Origin: an uncultured Planctomycetota bacterium
GTDB taxonomy: Bacteria > Planctomycetota > Phycisphaerae > UBA1845 > UTPLA1
Length of the DNA stretch: 64,000 nucleotides
Assembly (NCBI GenBank): GCA_900696465.1
Contig: CAADGE010000035.1
Location: 294,776-358,775, forward strand
Reading direction: 5' to 3'
Below the pieces are notes generated by a model that did not search any database, was not told the origin of the DNA, and saw only the letters and a program-made list of their open reading frames with translations. This document shows positions 9,069 to 17,578 of the stretch, one piece after another. How positions within the stretch are numbered: the first letter of the stretch is position 1; the number at the start of each line of letters is the position of its first letter. A program made the translations under genes and the position numbers.

Positions 9069-10301
9069 ATGCGAACACGCCTGACCAACATTGCGCAGCT
9101 CGTCGCCGTGCCGCCCGGGCCGGTGTCCGGTCCGACGCTGAGTTGTCCACCCATCTTTAGGGATGCCGCACTCGTAATCGAGGACGCGAAGATTGCATGG
9201 TTCGGTTCGGCGACCGATGCGCCGCAGGGACCGTACGACAAGACGATCGACGTCACCGGTGGCACGGTCGTGCCCGGTCTGATTGATTGCCACACGCACA
9301 CGGTGTTTGCCGGTTCGCGCGAGGAAGAGTTCGTGCGGAAGATCGGCGGCGCCGGCTACCTTGAGATTCTTGAGGCAGGCGGTGGGATTCGCAGCACGAT
9401 GCGCGCCGTCCGTGCGGCAAGCGTTGAGCAGCTTGTCGCGGCGTCGCTGCCGCGTCTGCAGCGGATGCTTGCATCGGGCACGACCACGGTCGAGATCAAG
9501 AGCGGCTATGGCCTGTCGCCGGAGGAAGAGATCAAGATGCTGCGGGCCGTGCGCGCGGTGGGCGAGCGACTGCCGATCGAAGTTGTGCCCACGTATCTTG
9601 CCGCGCACGCACTGCCGCCGGAGTTTGACGGCCGGCCCGACGCGTACATCGCCGCCGTCACCGAGGACGCGCTGTTGCGGCGTATCGCCGACGAGAAGCT
9701 CGCTGAATTCGCCGATGTCTTCACCGAGCGCGGTGCATTCACCGTCGAGCAGTCCCGCCGGTTTCTGGAGGCCTGCGCGCGCCATGGTCTTGTGCCCAAG
9801 GTCCACGCCGAACAAATCACCCAGAGCGGCGCAACTCAGTTGGCGGTCGAACTCGGCGCCGCGTCTGCGGACCACCTCGAGTGCGTCGATGATTCCGACA
9901 TCGCGGCGCTCAAGGCGTCGCGGACGATCCCCGTCCTCCTGCCGGGCTGCACCTTCTTCCTGGGAACGCCTGCGGCGCCGGCGCGAAAACTGATCGATGC
10001 CGGCCTGCCCGTCGCGCTGGCGACGGACTGCAATCCCGGTTCGTCGATGATCGAGTCGCTTCCACTGGTCATGTCCATCGCCTGCACGATGCTGAAGATG
10101 ACACCGGTCGAGTGCCTCGTGGCCTGCACCGCCAACGCGGCCGCTGCGCTGAAGCGGCAGCATCGTATCGGCGCGATCGCCGTCGGCCACCAGGCGGATC
10201 TGCTGATTCTCGACGTGACCAATGTGAACGCCTGGCCGTATCGCGTCGGCGTCCAGGCCGTGCGAACAGTCATCAAACAGGGCCGCGTCTTGCAGACTTA
10301 G
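9069..10301 (+). CDS. hutI: Imidazolonepropionase
   Basis: This amidohydrolase opens imidazolone-5-propionate to N-formimino-L-glutamate, the third step of histidine degradation in the cytoplasm. The 410-residue length is normal. The metal-binding HxH motif sits in GLIDCHTHTVFAGSR near residue 75. The product-loop block GGGIRST is near 98, a conserved histidine lies in VHAEQ near 246, and the C-terminal DCNPGSS lies near 320. The ATG at 9069 begins the usual N-terminal beta strand; the longer in-frame extension from 8937 is not family-like. hutH and hutU are not in the window, while ftcD, which uses the HutI product, lies 3.2 kb downstream on the same strand. The stop overlaps that of the convergent lipoprotein gene. 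Confidence 0.95.
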   Translation: MRTRLTNIAQLVAVPPGPVSGPTLSCPPIFRDAALVIEDAKIAWFGSATDAPQGPYDKTIDVTGGTVVPGLIDCHTHTVFAGSREEEFVRKIGGAGYLEILEAGGGIRSTMRAVRAASVEQLVAASLPRLQRMLASGTTTVEIKSGYGLSPEEEIKMLRAVRAVGERLPIEVVPTYLAAHALPPEFDGRPDAYIAAVTEDALLRRIADEKLAEFADVFTERGAFTVEQSRRFLEACARHGLVPKVHAEQITQSGATQLAVELGAASADHLECVDDSDIAALKASRTIPVLLPGCTFFLGTPAAPARKLIDAGLPVALATDCNPGSSMIESLPLVMSIACTMLKMTPVECLVACTANAAAALKRQHRIGAIAVGHQADLLILDVTNVNAWPYRVGVQAVRTVIKQGRVLQT

Positions 10302-10978
10302 GGGCTGATTGCGTTCTGTATCCTGACCATTTCTGCCTTGAACGCAATCGCATCTGCGTTGCTCCCGATGGGCAGAGGACCGGTCACGACGCCGCCTGAT
10401 GTGATGTCGACATACATGTCGGCAGTGGGGAACAGTGAAGGTGGCCCAGAAGCACCTGCCAACTTGTAATAACCACTCGTGCCTTCGAGATAGAACACGC
10501 GATGAGTTTCTACGCCGCCAAATTTTGTGATCTGGATCGCCACCTTGCTTCCGTCAGCGCCAGCGGAGACCCATTTTGTCTCGCCCGCCGTCCCGGTGCC
10601 GGTCAGGTAAAGCCAGCCGCAATCAAGATAGATCCTCGGCATTGTGTTCCTGATGTGCGCCTTGGCATATTCAGTTGACCCGAAATTCGGACCGACGACG
10701 GCCTCGTACGAGCAGTTGGGGAGCGCGACAATATCCAGCTTCAGGATGTGTTTGGTCTTGATCAGTACGTTAACGTCCAGGTCGCGCTTCACGGTGTCGT
10801 TGCCTATTTCGATGTTTGATGCCTTGATAAACTCGAAGTCCGTGCATCCGCTCGATCTTGCCAGCGAACCGGTGAGTTTGTAGGAAGTGGAAGTCAGGTG
10901 GGCTCCTCCATTCATGGAGGCGCAACCGACCTGCATCACGACAGGGATTCCCGCGACGAGGGCCCACAAACTTTTCAT
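10298..10978 (-). CDS. Lipoprotein, unknown function, coupled to the kinase gene
   Basis: The ATG at 10978 follows AAGGAG by 6 nt, a strong ribosome binding site that overlaps the end of the kinase gene. The 226-residue protein starts with a signal peptide ending in the lipobox-like VGC (Cys about residue 19), so a lipid-anchored protein is expected. The mature part is beta-rich with three further cysteines and no recognised domain. The TGA of the kinase gene (10981-10983) lies just ahead of this start, which makes translational coupling likely. A link to kinase signalling follows from position only. The gene ends in a 4-bp convergent overlap with hutI. Confidence 0.75.
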   Translation of the reverse strand: MKSLWALVAGIPVVMQVGCASMNGGAHLTSTSYKLTGSLARSSGCTDFEFIKASNIEIGNDTVKRDLDVNVLIKTKHILKLDIVALPNCSYEAVVGPNFGSTEYAKAHIRNTMPRIYLDCGWLYLTGTGTAGETKWVSAGADGSKVAIQITKFGGVETHRVFYLEGTSGYYKLAGASGPPSLFPTADMYVDITSGGVVTGPLPIGSNADAIAFKAEMVRIQNAISP

Positions 10979-10980
10979 CT

Positions 10981-13290
10981 TCAACTCCTTGGTTGGTAAA
11001 CGACTCGGCCATCTCGCAATGAGACGCTGAGCTTAAGCAGAACCACGGCAGCCCATGCCATGGTCAACACCATCATCGGTACCATCGGGTTCCAGAGCAG
11101 CTGCCGGGTCAGAGCCAATCCAAACCCGATCAGCAGCAGCATCACCACCGCAGCCGCGAGCAGCAGATCCCGTCGCTTTCCGGCAAGCAACCCGATCACG
11201 GCGCCCAGCGCGCCACAGAAGACCTTGTCCCAGTAACGCAGACCGATCCACGGCTGACTGCGCGGGACGGCCATCTGCTGGATGAGCTGGTGAATGCCGA
11301 CGGTCAGTCCGTAGCAGCCCGGCAGCAATCCGGCCCCGGAATACATGTGCCGATCGACGCCGCTGCGCAAATCGCCGATCACAACGACCTTCCCGCCCAA
11401 GCGACGCCGACGCTCCTCGATCGGCGCGCGAAATAACTGCTCATAAGGAATGATCGCTTCTTCAAGCATCTTCACCGACGGCAGGTGGAACAGATGAATG
11501 CCGATGAGATCGCCCGGCACCGCGCCCGGCGCAGCAGCCGTCAGTGGGCCCGGCTCTGCCTTGCGGAGCACCCCCAGAGGTATTTCATCGGACTCCGCCA
11601 GCCATCGACGGGCAATGCCTGCCTGCTGACTTGTCTGATATCGTATGAGCACCTTCTGGTTGACCACATCCAGCAGGTAGGACGCTTCCGCCTCGGGCTG
11701 TCGAAAAGCGGCCGCCGCGGCCAAGGGCAGCGAAGGCAGCGGATCGCGCGGCCCGCGCTGGAGAATCAGTTGAATCTGCAACGGGCTTGTATCGTAGCCC
11801 GCAATAACGCAGCCCCAGCGCGCATGTGGTGCCAGCGCCGCACTTAACTCTGGGATACCCTGTTCGTCGGCCCACCATTTGGAAATTCCGAGCACGACTG
11901 GAATACCCTGCTCGGCGAGACGGCGGATGCCCCGTAAAAGGTCTTCATCGAACTCGCCGGCCGCGCGAAACATGATGTCAAAGGCCACGACGCGCGGCCG
12001 CGCTTCGGCGAGCTGTTCCAGCATGCGGCCGTGGAGTCGGCGAAGGGACGGCAGATTCTTTGGATCAACGCCCTCCAGATTCAACTCCCGGGCCAATGAC
12101 TCAACGGGCGTTTCATCCATCAGACCAAGTATGCAGGTGTGTTTGAGGGACGCGCCGCCCTGTGTCGCGCTGACCAGAGAGGTACTCAGCCGGTTGAACC
12201 ATGCATCCAGCGGCGTCCAATTCGTCAGGATCGGATCAAGCAGCAGATGGCCGATACTCGCGGATGCAGCGGTGATCATCGCAGCCGCCAGTATCGGGTG
12301 GCGCGCCAGCCACGATTCCGCTTGCTTACGCGCCAGGTAACCAAGACGGTCACGTCGCGCCGAAATCGGACGGCCTTCGAGATAGGCCCGAAGGTCGGAC
12401 GATAGTTCGTCGGCGGACCGGTAGCGCCGCGAGGGCTCCTTGGCCAGGCATTTGAGCAGAATCGTCTCCAGGTCGGCGTCGAAATCGTCCTCGATCAAGC
12501 GCGGCGATTGCGGGGCGGCCGACTGGATGCGATCCAGCACTTCCCAGAGCGATCCCTCGACGTCGTAGGGGAATCGCCCCAGAAGCAGCCGATAGAATGT
12601 TACCCCGAGGGCGTAGATATCCGTGCGCGCGTCGACAAGCGAGCTGTTGCCGGATGCCTGCTCCGGCGCCATGTAGGGCAGCGTACCAAGTGCCGCCTGT
12701 GTAAGAGAGACTTCCGCACCGTCGCCGGTGGCCAGCGGTCGCGCAAGGCCAAAGTCGAGCACGAGGGCGCGGCCCTCGCCATCCACCAGGATGTTGCGCG
12801 GTTTGAGATCGCGATGCACGATACCGTGCTGATGCGCGTGGTGTACGGCATCGCATACCGAGATGAAAAGCCGCATCGTGTCAGTTTCCGATGGCTTTCG
12901 GGTAGCAAGATATCGATCCAGCGCCTGCCCGTGGACAAAATCCATGACGAAGTACTGTCGCCCTTCGTCCGTAACGCCCGCCTCGTACAGCGAGACGATG
13001 TTCGGGTGACGCAGTTGTGCGAGCAGTTCGATCTCGCGTTGAAAACGGCGGCGGGAATCGGGCGCGGCATCGGCACCGCCGAGCAGAACCTTCACCGCCA
13101 CCTTTCGTCGGGTCGATAGCTGAATGGCCTGATAGACGATGCCCTGGCCGCCGCGGCTCAGCTCAGCAAGTAGTTCGTAGCCGGGAATCGTTCCCGTGGC
13201 GGCTGCGGTTTGCCGCCTCGAATCATCAAGCGGCAGCGTCCGTTGCGGATCGGTCGCACTATCTCCGCCCTCGTCCTGCAACGCTGACAT
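10981..13290 (-). CDS. Membrane Ser/Thr protein kinase with CHASE2-like sensor region
   Basis: The 769-residue protein starts at the ATG at 13290. A GTG 30 nt further upstream is possible. The Hanks-type kinase domain covers about 38-310. It has the glycine loop RGGQGIVY (46-53), the catalytic lysine VAVK (K67), HRDLKPRN (about 158-165), DFGLA (about 177) and APEQ (about 202), so it looks active. After one hydrophobic segment near 335, about 360-640 resembles an extracytoplasmic CHASE2 sensor, including the conserved VVAFDIMF and VVVIGD-type strands. Three C-terminal membrane helices (about 675-750) close it. The layout predicts a cytoplasmic kinase controlled by an external stimulus. It is followed immediately by a lipoprotein gene. 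Confidence 0.88.
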   Translation of the reverse strand: MSALQDEGGDSATDPQRTLPLDDSRRQTAAATGTIPGYELLAELSRGGQGIVYQAIQLSTRRKVAVKVLLGGADAAPDSRRRFQREIELLAQLRHPNIVSLYEAGVTDEGRQYFVMDFVHGQALDRYLATRKPSETDTMRLFISVCDAVHHAHQHGIVHRDLKPRNILVDGEGRALVLDFGLARPLATGDGAEVSLTQAALGTLPYMAPEQASGNSSLVDARTDIYALGVTFYRLLLGRFPYDVEGSLWEVLDRIQSAAPQSPRLIEDDFDADLETILLKCLAKEPSRRYRSADELSSDLRAYLEGRPISARRDRLGYLARKQAESWLARHPILAAAMITAASASIGHLLLDPILTNWTPLDAWFNRLSTSLVSATQGGASLKHTCILGLMDETPVESLARELNLEGVDPKNLPSLRRLHGRMLEQLAEARPRVVAFDIMFRAAGEFDEDLLRGIRRLAEQGIPVVLGISKWWADEQGIPELSAALAPHARWGCVIAGYDTSPLQIQLILQRGPRDPLPSLPLAAAAAFRQPEAEASYLLDVVNQKVLIRYQTSQQAGIARRWLAESDEIPLGVLRKAEPGPLTAAAPGAVPGDLIGIHLFHLPSVKMLEEAIIPYEQLFRAPIEERRRRLGGKVVVIGDLRSGVDRHMYSGAGLLPGCYGLTVGIHQLIQQMAVPRSQPWIGLRYWDKVFCGALGAVIGLLAGKRRDLLLAAAVVMLLLIGFGLALTRQLLWNPMVPMMVLTMAWAAVVLLKLSVSLRDGRVVYQPRS

Positions 13291-13503
13291 GTTCCGGCCC
13301 CGAACAGGATGGGTAAACACACCAGACCGTTGCGCGAGCCCTCGCGCGGGAATGCGTGTTTTCTCCGAGCGTCGATTCTACCTGAGAATCCTCCACAATG
13401 ATACGGCACTTCGCGACGTGGCAGCCCGCGATTAGGAAAGGCACGGGGGCCCTCGTTGCGATTCGGCGGAGGTCTTCTTACGCTTATCTGCCGGGAGGAT
13501 GCC

Positions 13504-15186
13504 ATGTTGCCGCTGATTGAGTGCGTTCCCAACTTCTCCGAAGGCCGAGACGCGGCCGTCATCAAGCAGATCACCGATCAGGTAGAGACCGTCGAGAGTG
13601 TCCGTCTGCTGGATGTAGACCCCGGCAAAGCGACGAACCGGACGGTGGTCACTTTTGTCGGCCCGCCGGATGAAGTATGCGAAGCGGCCTTCCGCGCGGC
13701 GAAGAAGGCCGCCGAAGTCATCGACATGCGCAGGCACAAGGGTGAACACCCTCGATTCGGGGCGATGGATGTCTGCCCGCTGGTTCCGGTGGCAGGGATC
13801 ACCATGGAGGAGGTCGTTGAGTATGCGCGCAAACTGGGCAGGCGGCTCGGTGAAGAGCTGGGCATGACGGTGTATCTCTATGAATACGCAGCGACGAAGC
13901 CGGAGCGCAGGAACCTCGCGACCGTACGAGCAGGTGAGTACGAAGGGCTGGCCGACAAGCTGACGAAGCCGGAGTGGAAGCCGGATTTCGGTCCGGCGAA
14001 GTTCAATGAGAAAAGCGGGGCGACGGCTGTGGGCGCGCGGGATTTTCTCGTGGCCTACAACGTCAATCTCAATACCACAAGCACGCGGCGGGCCAATGCC
14101 ATTGCGTATGACATACGTGAGAAGGGTCGGATCAAGACGGTCGACGGCACGCCCGGCGGCAAGCCGGTCCTTGACGAAGCGGGCAACAAAGTCTGGGAGC
14201 CGGGCACGCTGAAGTGCTGCAAGGCGATTGGATGGTACATCGAGGAGTTCGGCGTTGCGCAGATTTCGATCAACCTGACAAACCTGAGCGTGACGCCGAT
14301 CCACGTGGCGTTCGATGAGTGTTGCCGAAGGGCGGAATCGCGCGGGGTGCGCGTGACCGGGAGCGAGATCGTCGGCATGGTGCCGCTGTCGGCCATGCTC
14401 GAGGCGGGGCGATACTTTCTGCGGAAGCAGCAGCGCAGCACGGGCGTGAGCGATCGCGAGCTGATCAAGATCGCGGTCAAGAGCATGGGGCTCAACGATC
14501 TCTATGAGTTCAAGCCCGAAGAGAAGATCATTGAGTACGCCATCGCGGACAGGTCGACGAAGCGGCTGGTCGATCTGGGCGTCGAAGGATTCGTCGAATT
14601 GACGGCGAGCGAGGCCCCGGCGCCGGGCGGCGGGAGCGTCTCGGCGCTGGTGGGTGCCCTAGGGGCGGCACTGGCGACGATGGTGGCGAACTTGTCGAGC
14701 CACAAGCGCGGCTGGGATGATCGGTGGGAGGAGTTTTCCGATTGGGCAGACAAGGGCAAGCAGCACTGGGCGCGGCTTATGCATCTGGTGGACGAAGACA
14801 CCGCGGCGTTCAACGCGCTGATGGCGGCATTCGGATTGCCGCAGGGATCGGACGCCGAGAAGGCGCAGCGCAAGCAGGCGATTCAGTCCGCCACGAAGCA
14901 GGCCATCGAGGCCCCGCTGGCCGTCATGCGTGAAGCCCTTGCAAGCTTGGAGGTCATCCGGGCGATGGCCGAACAGGGCATGGAGGCCAGCGTGAGCGAT
15001 GCAGGCGTAGCCGCGGCGTGCGCCCGCACTGCGGTCATCGGGGCGCATCTGAACGTGAGAATCAATGCGAAAGGGCTGGTGGATAAAGGTGCCGCGGAGG
15101 ACTATCTGCGGCAGGCGCGGCAAATCGAGGATCAGACGGTTCGTGAGGAACGAGAGATACTTGAGATTGTATCCGGAAAGCTCTGA
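13504..15186 (+). CDS. ftcD: Bifunctional glutamate formimidoyltransferase / formimidoyl-THF cyclodeaminase
   Basis: The ATG at 13504 follows GGGAGG at about 6 nt. The 560-residue protein has both family parts. An N-terminal formiminotransferase (about 1-325) begins with the hallmark IECVPNFSEGR and contains RRHKGEHPRFGAMD, whose histidine is catalytic in the family. A C-terminal cyclodeaminase (about 350-560) has the APAPGGGSVSAL folate-binding block. Together they transfer the formimino group from N-formiminoglutamate to tetrahydrofolate and release ammonia to give methenyl-THF. With hutI this indicates the folate-dependent branch of histidine degradation, as in animals and some bacteria. 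Full fusion of the two activities is less usual in bacteria but known. Confidence 0.93.
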   Translation: MLPLIECVPNFSEGRDAAVIKQITDQVETVESVRLLDVDPGKATNRTVVTFVGPPDEVCEAAFRAAKKAAEVIDMRRHKGEHPRFGAMDVCPLVPVAGITMEEVVEYARKLGRRLGEELGMTVYLYEYAATKPERRNLATVRAGEYEGLADKLTKPEWKPDFGPAKFNEKSGATAVGARDFLVAYNVNLNTTSTRRANAIAYDIREKGRIKTVDGTPGGKPVLDEAGNKVWEPGTLKCCKAIGWYIEEFGVAQISINLTNLSVTPIHVAFDECCRRAESRGVRVTGSEIVGMVPLSAMLEAGRYFLRKQQRSTGVSDRELIKIAVKSMGLNDLYEFKPEEKIIEYAIADRSTKRLVDLGVEGFVELTASEAPAPGGGSVSALVGALGAALATMVANLSSHKRGWDDRWEEFSDWADKGKQHWARLMHLVDEDTAAFNALMAAFGLPQGSDAEKAQRKQAIQSATKQAIEAPLAVMREALASLEVIRAMAEQGMEASVSDAGVAAACARTAVIGAHLNVRINAKGLVDKGAAEDYLRQARQIEDQTVREEREILEIVSGKL

Positions 15187-15194
15187 CGAAATGC

Positions 15195-15728
15195 TCAGCC
15201 GGCGACGGTATCGTCGGACTCTTCATCATCTCCGTAGTCACCTTCCTCGCGCATCACTTCTTCGTCCGCATAGGTCCGGGTCGAGTGTTCCGTGCCCTCG
15301 GCGCTCTCCGCGCCTTCTTCGATGTAACCGATCACCCGGTTGATGGGCATGGTCACGCCGCCGTCCTCGGCGACCAGCATGGCCGCGCTGCCCAGAGCGT
15401 GAGGAATGACCTTCGACAACTCCGGGTCGGCTTCGACAAGGTCCTCATAGTTGACCCACTCATGGCCCAGTTTTCCGTTGCGTCGGATCACCTCACCGAG
15501 GTAAAAGCCGGCCGCCAGGGCAGTGTTCGTATAGACCTGCTCATCCATATCTGCGGACGCGGCATGCACCTGATCGAGATAACGATCCAGGGCGGCCAGA
15601 CTCTCAAGGGAAAAATCGAGCGCCGAGCGGTCCAGCTCATCGGCCTGCGCGAGACCGCCCTCTACTTCGGCCTCACCGATGATGATCTCCATGAACGCGG
15701 GCACCAGCGCGACCAGATCGATTTGCAT
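15195..15728 (-). CDS. Conserved-looking cytoplasmic protein with acidic tail, unknown
   Basis: The ATG at 15728 is preceded by GGAGG at 7 nt, which decides the start over upstream in-frame codons. The 177-residue protein has no signal peptide or membrane helix. Residues 1-130 look alpha-helical. The last 45 residues are very acidic (runs of Glu and Asp) and likely disordered. I do not recognise the family. The gene is convergent with ftcD (8-bp gap) and its start is 123 bp downstream of the stop of the DJ-1/PfpI-like gene. Confidence 0.65.
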   Translation of the reverse strand: MQIDLVALVPAFMEIIIGEAEVEGGLAQADELDRSALDFSLESLAALDRYLDQVHAASADMDEQVYTNTALAAGFYLGEVIRRNGKLGHEWVNYEDLVEADPELSKVIPHALGSAAMLVAEDGGVTMPINRVIGYIEEGAESAEGTEHSTRTYADEEVMREEGDYGDDEESDDTVAG

Positions 15729-15850
15729 GGCGGATCCTCCGTCGCCGACGAGAGCGGTACGATTTCCTCTCGCGGACGATAGCCGACACAAAGCGGACTG
15801 TCCAAGCGAAAAACCAGACAGGTCGCTTGGCCGTTAAAATAATCACCGAA

Positions 15851-16381
15851 TCATCGCGAGGTGGAGAGAAACTCGACGATGGCCGCGCCGAACATCGGCA
15901 GATCCGGCGGGCGGCGGCTGGTGATGTGGTGACGATCAATCACCACCGGCCGGTCTTCCCACGTCGCGCCGGCGTTGACCAGGTCGTCCTTGATGCCGGG
16001 TGTGCTGGTCATCGTCACGTCGCGCACAACTCCGGCGGAGATATTGATCCATGGACCATGACAGATCGAGGCGATGAGTTTGCCCGATTCGTTGAAGCGG
16101 CGAACGAGGGCAAGAATCTTTTCATTGCGCCGGAGCTTGTCCGGCATCCAGCCGCCGGGAATGACCACCCCCTCGAAATCATCGGCGCGCACCTCATCCA
16201 CAGCCGCTTCGCTCACGCAGGGATAGCCGTTCTTGCCGACGTAGCGATGTCCGGCGGCTTCACCGGCGAGAAGGGTGGACGCGCCGGCTTCTTCGAGTCG
16301 CAGCTTGGGGTACCACAGTTCGAGGTCCTCGTAGTCATCGCCCACGAAGATCAGAATCCGCCTGCCGGAGAGTGTGGCCAT
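15851..16381 (-). CDS. DJ-1/PfpI family protein
   Basis: The 176-residue protein has the PfpI/DJ-1 fold signature. The elements are the glutamate in DDYEDLELWYP (about 15-25), VVIPGGWMPD (about 73-82) and the nucleophile elbow ASICHGPW with cysteine near residue 107. Members act as deglycase/glyoxalase-like enzymes or stress proteins, and the older name is 'intracellular protease I'. The substrate cannot be read from sequence. The start has a good AGGAG at 7 nt. It is divergent from the VOC-family gene at 16462, and glyoxalase-type chemistry in both neighbours hints at a shared role in reactive-aldehyde defence (inference). Confidence 0.88.
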   Translation of the reverse strand: MATLSGRRILIFVGDDYEDLELWYPKLRLEEAGASTLLAGEAAGHRYVGKNGYPCVSEAAVDEVRADDFEGVVIPGGWMPDKLRRNEKILALVRRFNESGKLIASICHGPWINISAGVVRDVTMTSTPGIKDDLVNAGATWEDRPVVIDRHHITSRRPPDLPMFGAAIVEFLSTSR

Positions 16382-16461
16382 GTCGGTGCTCCTGATAGCC
16401 GCGCCGTTTCATCCGGCGCTTTCGAGCGTGCGACGGATCGCATACACTTTCAAGCGTCGTC

Positions 16462-16836
16462 ATGACAATTGACCACATCAGCGCTGTCACGTTTGCCGTC
16501 GCCGATATGGGCCGGGCCATTGTATTCTACGAGAAATGCGGCTTCGAGCGCTTGTACGGCGACGCCGAAGCGGAGTTCACCAGCTTTCGCGCCGGGAAGG
16601 GGTTCGTCAACCTCATCCTCACACGCGGCCACACGCCCAAGTGGTGGGGCCGGGCAATCTTTCGAGTGGACAGCGCCGACGAGCAGTACCGCCGATTGCT
16701 CACCGCGGGCCTTGTACCGGACTCACCACAGGATGCACCGTGGGGCGAGCGGTACTTCCACATCATCGACCCAGACGGACACGAATTGAGCTTCGCGGAG
16801 CTGATCGGGCAGAGCACCGGCGCAGGCGTACACTGA
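16462..16836 (+). CDS. VOC (glyoxalase/bleomycin-resistance) family protein
   Basis: The 124-residue protein is one vicinal-oxygen-chelate domain with two beta-alpha-beta-beta-beta modules. The metal-ligand histidine is near the start (DHISAVTFAV), and the C-terminal DPDGHELSFAEL contains the family's DPxGxxxEL-type glutamate. Single-domain members dimerise and can be glyoxalases, dioxygenases or antibiotic-binding proteins. There is no clear ribosome binding site before the ATG. It is divergent from the DJ-1/PfpI gene with an 80-bp gap. Confidence 0.85.
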   Translation: MTIDHISAVTFAVADMGRAIVFYEKCGFERLYGDAEAEFTSFRAGKGFVNLILTRGHTPKWWGRAIFRVDSADEQYRRLLTAGLVPDSPQDAPWGERYFHIIDPDGHELSFAELIGQSTGAGVH

Positions 16837-16918
16837 ACTGTGATAACCCGCCGATCCAGGATTCAGCAGGCGCTCGGGCAGCCAGCGCGCGGTGAAACTT
16901 TTTCTGCGTCGACACCGT

Positions 16919-17092
16919 TCACGGGCCCAAGACGCGCCCGCCGTCGCGGGTGGCCCAGTCAGGGGCAACGTCGCCGGGTCCGGTTGTCGCCCCGGACTCA
17001 CGATCGACGGTGCAGATGATTGAGCCGGTCGCCCGATCAATGAACCACACACGTCGGCCTGCCGAGTCAGCGCGGACCTCAACTTCCTTGTA
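16919..17092 (-). other. In-frame continuation after the TAG of the lipoprotein gene
   Basis: After the TAG at 17093-17095 the same frame stays open for 57 codons to a TGA at 16919-16921. The translated stretch looks like real protein, with alternating hydrophobic and charged residues (VWFIDRATGSIICTVD). Codon choice matches its neighbours. It has no start codon or ribosome binding site of its own. This suggests the lipoprotein was originally about 157 residues and is interrupted by a nonsense codon, a sequence error or stop-codon readthrough. Confidence 0.55.
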
Positions 17093-17392
17093 CTAATAAT
17101 GATAATTGGATGGCCACGTCGGCACGGTTTGGTCCGCCACGGTGTAGTCCCCACGAGGTCGCGGACGGGGAACGATCTCAACGATGAGCTGCTCGCTACG
17201 TTGTTCTGGATTCAAGCCTTCCCGGTGCTTGGAAGATCGGTGGCAGAGCAGGACCGCGTAGTCCGCATCGAGGTTGGCTGCGTGCAGCGTCTTGTTCATG
17301 TGGCTGGAGGTGGATCCGGCGGAACAGCCGCCGACCAGGCAAGCGACTGCAAGTAGAAAAACCAGCGTTTGAAGACCGGTGGTGCGGCGCAT
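17093..17392 (-). CDS. Small lipoprotein, possibly truncated by an in-frame TAG
   Basis: The ATG at 17392 follows AAAGGAG at 6 nt. The 99-residue product has a signal peptide and a lipobox (VGGC, Cys near residue 23). The mature part is polar and not recognised. The frame continues in plausible coding sequence past the TAG, so the annotated end may not be the original C-terminus. It lies 186 bp downstream of the ABC permease gene on the same strand. Confidence 0.7.
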   Translation of the reverse strand: MRRTTGLQTLVFLLAVACLVGGCSAGSTSSHMNKTLHAANLDADYAVLLCHRSSKHREGLNPEQRSEQLIVEIVPRPRPRGDYTVADQTVPTWPSNYHY

Positions 17393-17578
17393 GACTTCTC
17401 CTTTGATCCTGCATTTCCGGTATGACATCGCCCGGCTACGCTGCAGGGCCGTGTCGCGCTATTTTGACGGCGCCCCCCCTCATTGCGCCAATCATCTTTT
17501 CGAGTTTGAGAGAATTATTAGTCTCACGGGCTGTTCAGGCCCCTTCTGATTTCCAGGTTCTGAGACAGGTGACGGATC

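Noticed and set aside
8892..10190. Long open frame on the minus strand across hutI
   Set aside because: It is antisense to a clear imidazolonepropionase. Its composition is the by-product of GC-rich codons in hutI, and no motif or ribosome binding site supports it.
17093..17095. TAG as a recoded amino acid (pyrrolysine-type)
   Set aside because: No pyrrolysine genes are in the window and nothing near the codon suggests recoding. A nonsense mutation or sequence error is simpler.
16723..17181. Minus-strand frame linking the small lipoprotein and VOC gene
   Set aside because: It is in a different frame from the lipoprotein, overlaps the VOC gene antisense and has no ribosome binding site.
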